Shown here in pieces: positions 31,715 to 40,528 of a DNA stretch of 64,000 nucleotides. Under the pieces are notes generated by a model. That model saw only the letters and a list, made by a program, of their open reading frames with translations. It had not been told where the DNA came from and did not search any database. Made by a program: the position numbers and the translations under genes. Origin of the DNA: SIG307 sp964609025 (GTDB lineage Bacteria > Bacillota > Clostridia > Lachnospirales > Lachnospiraceae); the NCBI GenBank assembly GCA_964609025.1, contig CAZSQM010000016.1, forward strand, positions 9,267 through 73,266, written 5' to 3'. How positions within the stretch are numbered: the first letter of the stretch is position 1; every line of letters starts with the position of its first letter.

Positions 31715-32796
31715 GCCTCCGCCCCCTCTCCCTCTAAGGCGCGCACGCCGATTTCCAGAATCATGCGTTTTTCTTCCTCCGTATAATTCTGCTCCATGAC
31801 ATAACGAATAAACTCACCGCGCAGGGAGATATCATTCTCATAATCCTCCGGCCGTATGGCAAGTCCCACTTCTCTGTCATTGATTTTAAACGCAAAAAAG
31901 CCGTCTTCAAAACGTCTTGTCAGATACTGCAAATCCCGCTCCGCATTCAGACCGACCTTTCCGGTCAGTGTCACCTTTACCAAATCCTCTTTCGGGATAT
32001 CCCGCAAAGCCTCACGGATTTTGGATTCTACTCCTGTCGTACTCTCTGTGCCCGAAATATCCGTAACCACCTCATGCACCGTGCGTGCCGCAAACGGTAC
32101 AAAGGTATGGGTTACCTTCCCATCCTCGATTTCCAGCCAGACAAAGCCCTTTTCCCCGCACTCATCAAAGCCGCGCCCTTCCAGACAGCCACAGTAGCAA
32201 TACACGCCTCTGGTATCCAGCGCCTCGCAACGGTACGAATGGATATGGCCTAACGCCAGATAATCTATATTTTTATTTTTCAGTGCCGAAAGGTTTATCG
32301 TTTCCGCCTTGTCCGCCGAACGGTACTTCTCCGTCTGTCCGTGCAGAAGCACCAGATTGCAGTCGTTCCGGTTTAACACAAGCGAATCATACAGCTCCGC
32401 CTCGTTTCCTTCCGCAAACTCCGCTCCGGCAATGACCGCCTCCTTATACCGGTAATAGGTCCATTCCGTTCCGAACAGCTTCAGATTTGCCGGACGTTCC
32501 TCCCAGCTTTCCAAAAAATTTTCACTGTCATGGTTTCCTTTCAGGTACAGAAAATCAAGGCAAGGGAAACGCAATATCGTTTCCCTTACCATATTCTGCG
32601 TCCGTTTGGTTACGGAACTGCCGTCAAACAAATCCCCGGCAATCAGAACCGCGTCCGCGCCGTGTTCTCCGGCATATTCCACCATCCGCACAAAGCTAAG
32701 CAGCAGTTCGCTTTTTCGCTGCTTTTTCTTTGCGCCGTCTAAATTCGTACTCAATGCGGAATCCAAATGCAAATCTCCACAATGCAGTAATTTCAT
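31705..32796 (-). CDS. SbcD/YhaO-like metallophosphoesterase (DNA nuclease subunit)
   Basis: A 363-residue calcineurin-like phosphoesterase. Metal-binding motifs in order: CGDLHLDS (DxH), LIAGDLFDG (GDxxD), LKGNHDSENF (GNHD), VLLHGQTE and LALGHIHSYR (GHxH). A capping region and an acidic C-terminal tail follow. It pairs with the coiled-coil ATPase gene downstream, as SbcD/Mre11 pairs with SbcC/Rad50. ATG 32796 overlaps the stop of the zinc-ribbon gene by one base (TAATG). It is closer to YhaO than to SbcD in size and in its short C-terminal part, but this is a judgement by eye. Confidence 0.88.
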   Translation of the reverse strand: MKLLHCGDLHLDSALSTNLDGAKKKQRKSELLLSFVRMVEYAGEHGADAVLIAGDLFDGSSVTKRTQNMVRETILRFPCLDFLYLKGNHDSENFLESWEERPANLKLFGTEWTYYRYKEAVIAGAEFAEGNEAELYDSLVLNRNDCNLVLLHGQTEKYRSADKAETINLSALKNKNIDYLALGHIHSYRCEALDTRGVYCYCGCLEGRGFDECGEKGFVWLEIEDGKVTHTFVPFAARTVHEVVTDISGTESTTGVESKIREALRDIPKEDLVKVTLTGKVGLNAERDLQYLTRRFEDGFFAFKINDREVGLAIRPEDYENDISLRGEFIRYVMEQNYTEEEKRMILEIGVRALEGEGAEACF

Positions 32797-33260
32797 TACA
32801 ATACCCCCGCTAAACTGCTCATAATGCTCCCGATCAAAGCAAAGCACAAAATCAGAACAAGTCCGGTATAAATAAGCGTTGCCCTTGCCCAGTTCTTTCT
32901 TGCATCGTTAATCTGAGACGCAAACGCCCAGTAAAACAAAATCACCAGATATGCAATCGAGCCTACCATCGGAACGAACGGCAACAGCATTACCCCAAGA
33001 AACAGCCACGTCGAAACCCGCTGCCCACTCAGAGCCTTTCCTTTTCCCTCCGTATTTACTTCCTCGCGGTACTCTGCCGTACCGAATGCGGTATAACGGG
33101 AACCCGCTTCCGACGAATTTCCCTCCGGGGAACCGTTTTGAGCCGCCGGTGCCCTCCAACCGTTCTCTCCATATTGATGAAAAGAACTTCCGCAATAATC
33201 GCAGTAATTTGCTTCCGGATTCATTGCCTCTCTGCCACATACCATACAACGCATTTTCAT
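32796..33260 (-). CDS. Zinc-ribbon membrane protein
   Basis: A 154-residue protein. The N-terminal zinc ribbon has CMVCGREAMN and CDYCGSSFH (two CxxC pairs, about residues 5-23). A low-complexity linker rich in Gly/Ser/Ala follows (about 30-75), then two or three hydrophobic helices after STWLFLGVMLLPFVP. Such zinc-ribbon membrane proteins are common in Clostridia and mostly uncharacterised. It heads a run of six same-strand genes with tiny gaps or overlaps: nuclease, ATPase, VanZ-like, small membrane protein, aminopeptidase. The membrane helices match the helices inside the ATPase, so a membrane-bound complex is possible but unproven. Confidence 0.8.
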   Translation of the reverse strand: MKMRCMVCGREAMNPEANYCDYCGSSFHQYGENGWRAPAAQNGSPEGNSSEAGSRYTAFGTAEYREEVNTEGKGKALSGQRVSTWLFLGVMLLPFVPMVGSIAYLVILFYWAFASQINDARKNWARATLIYTGLVLILCFALIGSIMSSLAGVL

Positions 33261-33319
33261 TCCACCTTTCCTTTATCGCAAGTTAATGTAATACGATAAT
33301 TAACAATAATGTCTTCATC

Positions 33320-33457
33320 CTATGCCTTCTCTGCCGCCTTCCGTTCCCATAACTGCACCAGGAGGTTCCCGGTGATAATCGCACAAGACACGCCCTCTGC
33401 AAAGCCGCCCATACCCACAGAACCGGAGGCCTCTCCGATGATTTGACCGGTCAGCAC
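33320..33457 (-). pseudogene. Short unrecognised remnant, RnfD-like tail possible
   Basis: An open stretch of 45 codons with a possible GTG start at 33457, ending at TAG 33320. It reads VLTGQIIGEASGSVGMGGF, then AEGVSCAIITGNLLVQL, then WERKAAEKA. The frame stays open only seven codons further upstream to a stop, with no ATG. The part GGFAEGVSCAIITGNLLVQL loosely resembles the end of RnfD/RsxD subunits (GGYPxGVxxAxLxMNL). It could be the tail of a lost gene or a small peptide gene. The call is weak. Confidence 0.3.
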
Positions 33458-33537
33458 CTTATCTCTTTCATCATATCACATCGCAGACTAAAAAGAAACG
33501 AAAAATTACAAAACCAAAAAATTTCTGCCCCGCAACA

Positions 33538-33575
33538 AAACAGCGTGTACCGCAGTCTTACAGTACACGCTGTTT
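33538..33575 (-). terminator. Intrinsic terminator of spoIIID
   Basis: AAACAGCGTGTAC (33538-33550) and GTACACGCTGTTT (33563-33575) form a perfect 13-bp stem with a 12-nt loop, followed on the minus strand by TGTT. It lies 18 nt after the spoIIID stop. Confidence 0.9.
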
Positions 33576-33592
33576 CGTTTCATTCCTATTTG

Positions 33593-33847
33593 TCAGGCAT
33601 CCCGATGCAGATACTTTTCCCTTGTAGCCATTCCGCCCCGGATATGCCGTTCCGATTTATTTACATCCAGTACCTCTCTCGTCGCTTCCGCCAGATTTTT
33701 ATTTATCCTGGGCAGACGCTCCGTTACATCCTTATGTACCGTACTCTTGCTTATCCCGAACGCTTTTGCCGTTTCCCTGACCGTTGCCTTGTGTTCCACT
33801 ATGTACTTGGCAATCTCCACTGCCCGTTCTTCGATACAAACATCCAA
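33593..33847 (-). CDS. spoIIID: Sporulation transcription factor SpoIIID
   Basis: An 84-residue HTH protein that tunes the sigma-E regulon in the mother cell. The helix-turn-helix is in TVRETAKAFGISKSTVHKDV (about residues 22-41), followed by TERLPRINKNL and a basic tail RHIRGGMATREKYL that contacts DNA, as in Bacillus SpoIIID. The start is TTG 33847, 8 nt after GAGGGG; there is no better start. A sigma-E-type promoter lies just upstream. It shows that this chromosome comes from an endospore-forming lineage. The gene sits between two gene remnants. Confidence 0.96.
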   Translation of the reverse strand: MDVCIEERAVEIAKYIVEHKATVRETAKAFGISKSTVHKDVTERLPRINKNLAEATREVLDVNKSERHIRGGMATREKYLHRDA

Positions 33848-33877
33848 ACGAATTACCCCTCATGCAGGCTTTTTTAC

Positions 33878-33906
33878 AGTGTATGAAGAGGGAAGGGGAA
33901 ATATTA
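33878..33906 (-). promoter_or_regulatory. Sigma-E-type sporulation promoter of spoIIID
   Basis: On the minus strand TAATATT (33900-33906), 14-bp spacer, CATACACT (33878-33885). This matches the Bacillus sigma-E pattern kmATAww-N14-CATACAhT at every fixed position. The TTG start lies about 30 nt below. SpoIIID is a sigma-E target in known spore formers. Confidence 0.8.
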
Positions 33907-33959
33907 CCGGGGCGTTGTCAGAAAACCGAAACGAAGTACAACAAATGGCCAACACCAAC

Positions 33960-34103
33960 TCAGGGGAATACTTTAAGGGTTCTACTGATGAAAAGAGCTT
34001 TCAGTTTGCGGGCACCCTGCAATAGGTCAACGGTATTTCTGGCAAAGCGTGAAATATCCTTTACCACAACCATATCGAATAAGCCCTTTTCTTCGTCCGA
34101 CTG
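33960..34103 (-). pseudogene. Serine recombinase (resolvase) catalytic-domain fragment
   Basis: A 47-codon open stretch bounded by a stop at each end, with no start codon or ribosome site. It reads SDEEKGLFDMVVVKDISRFA, then RNTVDLLQGARKLKAL. The block VVVKDISRFARNTVDLL is the hallmark of the catalytic domain of large serine recombinases of conjugative transposons. The catalytic Ser, the rest of the domain and the DNA-binding region are all gone. It is the scar of a mobile element next to spoIIID. Confidence 0.85.
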
Positions 34104-34145
34104 TCAAAGATGGGAGTATACCATGCGAAAGGCAGGTTTGCAATT

Positions 34146-37100
34146 TTATTTTTCCCGCATCTGATATTCCGTATCTTCCTCCATCATTGTTAACATCACG
34201 TCAACCAAAGAAGGCTCCAGCTGTGTCCCCTTAATTTTCGCCATCTCCTTTCGCACTACCTCCTGCGGAAGTACATCACGATAAGAACGCTTTGAAGTCA
34301 TGGCGTCATAGGTATCCGCCACACTGATAATTCTTGCCGCCTCCGGAATTTCATCTCCTTTCAGCTTGTCCGGATAACCGCTGCCATCATATCGCTCATG
34401 ATGCCATCTGGCTCCCACGCTAAGCTCCGGCAATTCGGAAATATTTTTAAGAATATCACTGCCAATTACAGGATGAGACTCCATAATCTGATATTCCTCA
34501 TCCGTTAATGCAGTCGGCTTATTGATAATCTCATCCGGTATTCCGATTTTTCCGATATCATGCAGAAGACCCATATAATAGATATCCTCCTGCTCCTTCT
34601 CACTCTTGCCGATACGCTTTGCAATTTCTCTTGCATATTCTCCCACACGGGTTGAGTGTCCGTTTGTATATTTGTCCTTTGCGTCGATGGTTCCTGCCAG
34701 TGTTCGCATAATCTGTAACGACATGCGCTCTACCTTTCGCCTTCTCTCTTCCGCATGAAAGGTCTGTCGTTCAACCTCCTGCTGCAAATACTTCTGCAAA
34801 CGGTCAAGCTCTAAAATACGATTGACTCGCTGTATCATAATATCTGCAACAAACGGTTTTGTGATAAAATCAAGTGCACCTTCCTTAAATCCTCTTACCT
34901 CTGTATCCCTGTCAGCATCTGCCGTCAGTAAAATCACCGGAATTTCTCTGAAGCGTTCCTTTTCCTTTAGCCTCCTCATAATCTCAAAGCCATCCATCCC
35001 CGGCATATGTAAATCTAAAAGCAGCAGATCCGGAATCTCTCTCTCTAAAAACTGCAATGCCTTTTCTCCGGAATCCACACAGTCAATTCTGAATTGTCCC
35101 GTTAACATTTTTTCAGCCACGCGCAGGTTCATCGCATCATCATCTACCACCAGAATGTGTGGCAGTGCTTTTTCTGCTGTTATCGTTGTCTCTGCACAAT
35201 CCACCGGTTTCAAGACAACAGACTGTATCCGAAACAGTAAGGTGCAGTATGCATCCATCGTACTCTCGTGGTGTTCTTTAATAAATTCAATGTCACTTTG
35301 CTTCGCTGCCATTTCCAACGCCTTAGCCTGCTCGGAAACATCCACTGCACCAATGGAAAGAGAAGTACTTTTCAATGCATGTACAAGAATTCGGTAATTC
35401 TCCCAATCCTCCTTCTGATAAGCCTCCCTGATACTATCCAGCTTCTGATTATCCAGATACGCAAGCAACATTTCCCGGTAAAACTCCTCGCTGTTACAGC
35501 AATAGGAAAGACCGGTAGTCGTATCTAACACTCCGGCAAGTCTGTCAATAAACGTAGCTTCTCCGTTCGCAGACACATCTTCACCTTGTTTTTCTCCCGT
35601 ACTATCAGCCGTATTCGTCTTACTCTCTACCAGCTGCTCCGGCAGATAGGACCGAAGCATCCGCATGAGCTCTCTGCTAAGAATCGGTTTTGAAAGATAA
35701 TCTGTAAAGCCTGCCTCCAGATACATCTCCTTCTCTCCCGCTACCGCATTCGCAGTCAACACAATCACAGGCGTCTCCGGACAAAGCTTCTGCTCCTTTA
35801 TTGCCTTCAGTGCTTCAATTCCATCCATCACAGGCATCATGTGATCCATAAAAATGACATGATACGACTGCTTTTTTAACATTTCCAAAGCTTCCGCACC
35901 ATTCTTTGCGGTATCAATCGAAATCTTTGTTCCTCTTAAGATGCCACAGAACAAATCGAGATTCATGGCATTATCGTCCACAGCCAGAACCTTCGCCTTA
36001 GGTGCAACAAACTCCTCCTCTTGTTTTGGCTGAAGAAACAACTCCCTGCCATTTTCCCACTCTGTTTTTCCGATTGGTACATTCTCGATAATCGTCTGTT
36101 CGATTTCAAAGGAAAACCTGCTTCCCTTTTCCGGTTCACTTTCTATCTGAAAGGTTCCGCCCATCAATCGGAGCAAACGGGTCACAATCGTAAAACCAAG
36201 TCCGATTCCCTGAATATCCCTTGTTTTCTTTGGATCAAAGCGGGAAAAAGATTCCGAAATCCGCTCCACATCCTCTTTTTTCATGCCGATTCCGCTATCG
36301 GCAACCGACACCTTCAACAATCCGCAGGTATCGTTTCTCTGTTCCCACGCCACCTGAAACTCCACGAAACCTTCCATTGTATACTTAACTGCATTTGAAA
36401 GAAGATTGGTTACGACCTGGGACAGGCGCACTACATCTCCGGAAAGCATTTTAGGCAACCGTTCGTCAATCGAGAGTCTGACTTCCAGGTTCTTCTGCAG
36501 CGCATTATGCTCTACATAAACGATGGTATCCTGCAAAAAGGATAACATATAGTACGGCGTCCGGTTTAACTTCAATTCACCCTTGTCAATATTGGTAAAA
36601 TCAAGAATATCATTCACAATGGAAAGTAAGGTTTTTCCCGCCGCCTGCACATTCATGGCATATTCTGCAGTTGAACTTTCCTGTGTTTCTTTCATAATGA
36701 ACTCATTATATCCGAGAATTGCATTAATCGGCGTTCGTACCTCATGGGACATATTGGCAAGAAACGCGGACTTTGCACGGTTGGCTTCCTGTGCAACTTC
36801 CTTTGCCGTTTCCGCTTCCTCTCTGGCAAGTCTGAGCTCTTCAATGGTCTGTATCAGCTTCTGATAATCCGGAGTTTCCATGGTAAACATAATCATCAAA
36901 AGCCCCAATGCCGCAGTAAACTGTGCTAAAAGAACATTTTGGAAAAACAGCATCTGAAGCACCGGTCCCGAAAATAAAAGCAGCAAATAAATCGTAATCG
37001 ATATTTTTTGCCAATTCCGGAAGCTTTTGAAATTGCATAACACAACCACTGCGGTACAAATGATAAAATAATACGGAACAAAGTAAACCAGAAGATAAAC

Positions 37101-37526
37101 CGGACCGTGGATATAGGCACCTTCTGCAGAAAACGAAAAAACGCAGCCGGTAAACAGATTTATGATAAGTAACAGAAAAAAGCCTGCAAGTATCAGCCGA
37201 TTTATCTGGGTTAATAAACCTTCCTTCCGTCTTTTGCATATATAAAATCTGGTATAACACATAAGCTGATAGCCCGAAAGAACGCCTAAGAAAAAGTACA
37301 GCGTATTGAACAAAACATTCGCCCATACGGGAACAAGCGATGCATAACTGATGGTAACCACCGTCAAAATATCCATCACATTTGTGCACAACACAAATAA
37401 CGTCAGCTTCAGAAATTCTTTATTCAAACTTGATTTTGTATTATACTGCAATCTCATAAAACACAATAAAACAATCAGTAAGATTGTAGCAGACAACTCA
37501 AAATAGACATTATATATAAGTGACAT
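34146..37526 (-). CDS. Hybrid histidine kinase with two receivers, HPt and HD-GYP output
   Basis: A 1126-residue membrane signalling protein. Residues 1-215: seven hydrophobic helices. Then a short coiled coil; HisKA with SHEVRTPINAILGYN (H261); HATPase (NLLSNAVKYT, DSGIGMK, GIGLGFTI); first receiver (D561 in FMDHMMPVMDG); HPt (H717 in VHALKSTSLSIGA); second receiver (D838 in LLLDLHMPGMDG); HD-GYP (HD at 989-990 in LLHDIGKIGIPDEI, HHERYDGSGYP at about 1042). All phosphorelay steps plus a c-di-GMP phosphodiesterase sit on one chain. It may link an outside signal to c-di-GMP and motility. It follows a shorter paralogue after 58 nt and is likely co-transcribed with it. Confidence 0.93.
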   Translation of the reverse strand: MSLIYNVYFELSATILLIVLLCFMRLQYNTKSSLNKEFLKLTLFVLCTNVMDILTVVTISYASLVPVWANVLFNTLYFFLGVLSGYQLMCYTRFYICKRRKEGLLTQINRLILAGFFLLLIINLFTGCVFSFSAEGAYIHGPVYLLVYFVPYYFIICTAVVVLCNFKSFRNWQKISITIYLLLLFSGPVLQMLFFQNVLLAQFTAALGLLMIMFTMETPDYQKLIQTIEELRLAREEAETAKEVAQEANRAKSAFLANMSHEVRTPINAILGYNEFIMKETQESSTAEYAMNVQAAGKTLLSIVNDILDFTNIDKGELKLNRTPYYMLSFLQDTIVYVEHNALQKNLEVRLSIDERLPKMLSGDVVRLSQVVTNLLSNAVKYTMEGFVEFQVAWEQRNDTCGLLKVSVADSGIGMKKEDVERISESFSRFDPKKTRDIQGIGLGFTIVTRLLRLMGGTFQIESEPEKGSRFSFEIEQTIIENVPIGKTEWENGRELFLQPKQEEEFVAPKAKVLAVDDNAMNLDLFCGILRGTKISIDTAKNGAEALEMLKKQSYHVIFMDHMMPVMDGIEALKAIKEQKLCPETPVIVLTANAVAGEKEMYLEAGFTDYLSKPILSRELMRMLRSYLPEQLVESKTNTADSTGEKQGEDVSANGEATFIDRLAGVLDTTTGLSYCCNSEEFYREMLLAYLDNQKLDSIREAYQKEDWENYRILVHALKSTSLSIGAVDVSEQAKALEMAAKQSDIEFIKEHHESTMDAYCTLLFRIQSVVLKPVDCAETTITAEKALPHILVVDDDAMNLRVAEKMLTGQFRIDCVDSGEKALQFLEREIPDLLLLDLHMPGMDGFEIMRRLKEKERFREIPVILLTADADRDTEVRGFKEGALDFITKPFVADIMIQRVNRILELDRLQKYLQQEVERQTFHAEERRRKVERMSLQIMRTLAGTIDAKDKYTNGHSTRVGEYAREIAKRIGKSEKEQEDIYYMGLLHDIGKIGIPDEIINKPTALTDEEYQIMESHPVIGSDILKNISELPELSVGARWHHERYDGSGYPDKLKGDEIPEAARIISVADTYDAMTSKRSYRDVLPQEVVRKEMAKIKGTQLEPSLVDVMLTMMEEDTEYQMREK

Positions 37527-37584
37527 ATTGCGCTCCTATCCGGAGAGTTTTCTAAATTCCACTCTCGCTCGTACTCTCATGCCT

Positions 37585-40203
37585 TCAGTATTGTTTTAAC
37601 CGGTCTGTTAATGCAATGTATTCCTCCATCACTTCCTTATGATGTGAACGGAGATAATCCACATTTCCCTCTTTTGCCGCCATTTCCAGGGCTTTTGCCT
37701 CTTCCGATAAATGCTCCGCACCAATTGTCAGAGAGGTACTCTTTAATGCATGTACGGTAATTCTGTAATTTTCCCAATCTTCTTTTTCAAAGCACTGCTG
37801 CAGCCTGGGTGCTTTATCTTCCTGCACATAATCATGAAGCATTTCCATATAAAAATCTTCCGAGTTCATACAATAGGAAAGCCCTGTCTGTACATTGAGT
37901 CCATCGATATCGTTCAGCTTCTGTATACTGCCTTCATCCTTCTGCCCTTTTGCATCCTTCGATTCCATCTGCATTTCATCGCTTTGAACTGCACTTTCCT
38001 TCGCTTCTTCGATTCGCTCCTTTGGCAAATACTTTAACAGCATTTCCAACAGCTCGGTTTCCTGAATCGGCTTTGTCAGATAGTCTGTAAAGCCTACCTC
38101 CATATATTCCTCTTTTGCTCCTAAAATCGCATTGGCTGTCAGCATAATCACCGGAGTTTTCCTGTTCGGATTATCGGCAATCCGTTTCATATTCTCCAGA
38201 GTCTCAATACCATCCATCTCCGGCATCATGTGATCTAAGAAAACAATATCGTATTGCTTTGCTTTTACACATTCCAGACATTCCTTTCCGCTGACTGCCG
38301 TATCAATCTGTATTTTCGTTTCCTTCAGAAGCCCCTTTACAACCTTTAAATTCATTTCCACATCATCCACTACCAGAATCTTTGCTTCCGGAGCCAAAAA
38401 AGACAATGTGTTATCCTCCGCTGCATTCAAAAACTGCTGATACCGTTTTTCAAAATCACCGATTGGTCCGGAATCCGATACCTTCTGCGGTATCTTTACC
38501 GTAAAGCAGGAGCCCTTTCCGTATACACTTTCTACCGATATTTCTCCGCCCATCAAATCTACCAGATTCTTCGTAAGATTGAGTCCCAAGCCGGTTCCTT
38601 CAATATTCCGGTTACGCTTTTCTTCAATACGGGTGAAAGACTCAAACAGCTTGGCCGAATCCTCTTCCTTTATCCCAATTCCCGTATCCCTGACTGCCGC
38701 AATCAGAATGATTTCATTCTTCGTTTTCTCTTCATAATCCAGTGTGAGAACAATCTTCCCTTCCTTTGTATACTTTGTTGCATTGGATAAGAAGTTATTA
38801 ATCACCTGTCTTACTCTGACTTCATCACCGTATAAGCCGGCAGGAAGACTCCGATTAATCTCCATTTCGAACTCAATCGGCTTGTTTTCTATTCTGGCTT
38901 TTGTCATATTATAACAGTCGTTTAATACCGAAAAAAGCTCGTATTTCACAGGAATAATCTCTAATTTGCCGGATTCGATCTTAGAAATATCCAAAATATC
39001 ATTCACAATGGAAAGCAGTGACTGTCCGGCGCTTTGGATATTTTTCGCATATTCCCTTAAGTTGTCATCGCTGCATTCCTTTAAAATCATAGCATTCATA
39101 CCAAGAATACCGTTAATCGGCGTACGTATTTCATGAGACATATTGGCAAGAAAATGGCTCTTTGCTTCACTGGCCTGAACCAACTCGGCTAACATTGCCT
39201 TCTCCTTTGTCAAATCGTATACAAAGCAGACGATACAATAAGGCTCTTTATAAAAATCAGTTGCAACGGAAAAATTCAGAGAACAACTGATCCCGCCGTT
39301 TACAGATACCAACTCCGCCACACCTGTATTTTCCCGCAAAACGGTGTCACGAAGACTCTCTGCTTCCGCATGGCTTATCTGAAACAACTCGGTAATCCCC
39401 GGATTTACCAGATTTTCTATCTGAAACAACTTCTTGCCATATCCATTTGCAAGAATCAAGTGAAATCTTTCATTAAAAATGAGAATTGCAGTGCTTCTTG
39501 ATTCGTAAATGTAATGACTCAGATTCTCCACCGAAATATTAAATGCATTGAATTTTGTAGCGCAAAACCACGTTACCATATACGTGATAAACATACCAAA
39601 CGAAGACCCCGGAAAGGAGGGCTTCCCAAGCAGCGGGAGTATTGTATCCGGGATACAGAAAACCAAAATGGCAATATTCGATAAAATCAGTGCATCAATA
39701 AAGCTGTTCTGACGCTTCGGCTTATCCTGCCGTTTCCAGACAATCGCCATCGTAATCAAAGCAATCGCAACCGCCACTAAAAAAATATTATGAAACCATC
39801 TTCCAAAACTATTTGTTACATAGAATCGCATTCTGTCAGCAACACGCACAAAAATAAGTGTATCCGGCAGCAACACATCAAAAACGGAAAAAGCGCAAAA
39901 CGCAACAGACAATACGACAAACAGCTTCTTCGGTACCTTGATATTATAAGCTACCATAATCACTTCTGCCGTCATATAGCCGACTACACCAATCAGACCA
40001 ACGATACGAAATAGAGCTGCCTGCTCCGTACTTCTGACAAACCCCATAATTCCGTAACCGCCGCTCCACAGTGCGCCAAAAAAACCCATTAACAGCATGA
40101 AATAACGAAATACTGAGTTCTTTTCCCGCAAAAAATAACTTATTCCGCAAGTCAAAACAATCGTGGCGCACACGACAGAAAGGCAATTTACAAATATACC
40201 CAT
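37585..40203 (-). CDS. Hybrid histidine kinase with receiver and HPt
   Basis: An 872-residue membrane kinase. About seven helices (residues 1-220); a PAS-like segment (about 235-330); HisKA SHEIRTPINGILGMN (H357); HATPase (NFLSNATKYT, DTGIGIK, GTGLGLNLTKNLV); receiver (D657 in FLDHMMPEMDG); HPt (H818 in VHALKSTSLTIGA). It is a clear paralogue of the next gene: the receiver and HPt regions share long near-identical runs, but the second receiver and HD-GYP are absent. Start ATG 40203 with GGAGGAAAC upstream. A good promoter precedes it. Signal and final target are unknown; HPt-to-receiver crosstalk with the neighbour is plausible. Confidence 0.93.
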   Translation of the reverse strand: MGIFVNCLSVVCATIVLTCGISYFLREKNSVFRYFMLLMGFFGALWSGGYGIMGFVRSTEQAALFRIVGLIGVVGYMTAEVIMVAYNIKVPKKLFVVLSVAFCAFSVFDVLLPDTLIFVRVADRMRFYVTNSFGRWFHNIFLVAVAIALITMAIVWKRQDKPKRQNSFIDALILSNIAILVFCIPDTILPLLGKPSFPGSSFGMFITYMVTWFCATKFNAFNISVENLSHYIYESRSTAILIFNERFHLILANGYGKKLFQIENLVNPGITELFQISHAEAESLRDTVLRENTGVAELVSVNGGISCSLNFSVATDFYKEPYCIVCFVYDLTKEKAMLAELVQASEAKSHFLANMSHEIRTPINGILGMNAMILKECSDDNLREYAKNIQSAGQSLLSIVNDILDISKIESGKLEIIPVKYELFSVLNDCYNMTKARIENKPIEFEMEINRSLPAGLYGDEVRVRQVINNFLSNATKYTKEGKIVLTLDYEEKTKNEIILIAAVRDTGIGIKEEDSAKLFESFTRIEEKRNRNIEGTGLGLNLTKNLVDLMGGEISVESVYGKGSCFTVKIPQKVSDSGPIGDFEKRYQQFLNAAEDNTLSFLAPEAKILVVDDVEMNLKVVKGLLKETKIQIDTAVSGKECLECVKAKQYDIVFLDHMMPEMDGIETLENMKRIADNPNRKTPVIMLTANAILGAKEEYMEVGFTDYLTKPIQETELLEMLLKYLPKERIEEAKESAVQSDEMQMESKDAKGQKDEGSIQKLNDIDGLNVQTGLSYCMNSEDFYMEMLHDYVQEDKAPRLQQCFEKEDWENYRITVHALKSTSLTIGAEHLSEEAKALEMAAKEGNVDYLRSHHKEVMEEYIALTDRLKQY

Positions 40204-40240
40204 TTTGTTTCCTCCGTCTTGCATACAACTCTACATAATA

Positions 40241-40269
40241 ATTATAAAGAAAGATTCCCGGCAAATCAA
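40241..40269 (-). promoter_or_regulatory. Sigma-A promoter of the two hybrid kinases
   Basis: TTGATT (40264-40269), 17-bp spacer, perfect TATAAT (40241-40246), 38 nt before the kinase ATG. The rest of the 40270-40449 gap holds nothing I can recognise. Confidence 0.8.
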
Positions 40270-40449
40270 CCATATTTTTTATGTTGTTTAGGGCAGCAAA
40301 CGCATAAAAATAACGGTAAAGCTCTATGTATTCTTCTTCGTTTGCCCCTTTCGTCAAAACTGCCGCTCCATACGAAGGGAAATCACTTTTTTCCTATCCA
40401 TCCTGTACTCACCTCACGCTTCGCCTTCTCATCTTTTTATACAAATATA

Positions 40450-40489
40450 AAAAGGCCCCTCCCGCAATTCCTTGCAATCAGAGCCTTTT
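40450..40489 (-). terminator. Intrinsic terminator of the secreted-protein gene
   Basis: On the minus strand AAAAGGCTC ... GGGGCCTTTTTAT (40450-40489) forms a stem with an inner GCAA/TTGC pairing and ends in a T-run. It lies about 40 nt past the stop codon. Confidence 0.7.
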
Positions 40490-40528
40490 CCTTACTTCCT
40501 ATATTCCCTGATCCGGAATATTATTTCA

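Noticed and set aside
33593..34103. Recombinase fragment as evidence of a functional skin-like element
   Set aside because: Only 47 codons remain, without the catalytic Ser or DNA-binding part, and no attachment sites were recognised.
39944..40357. Minus-strand frame of 137 codons overlapping the start of the shorter hybrid kinase
   Set aside because: It is in another frame of the kinase coding region and leader, with no ribosome site or recognisable motif.
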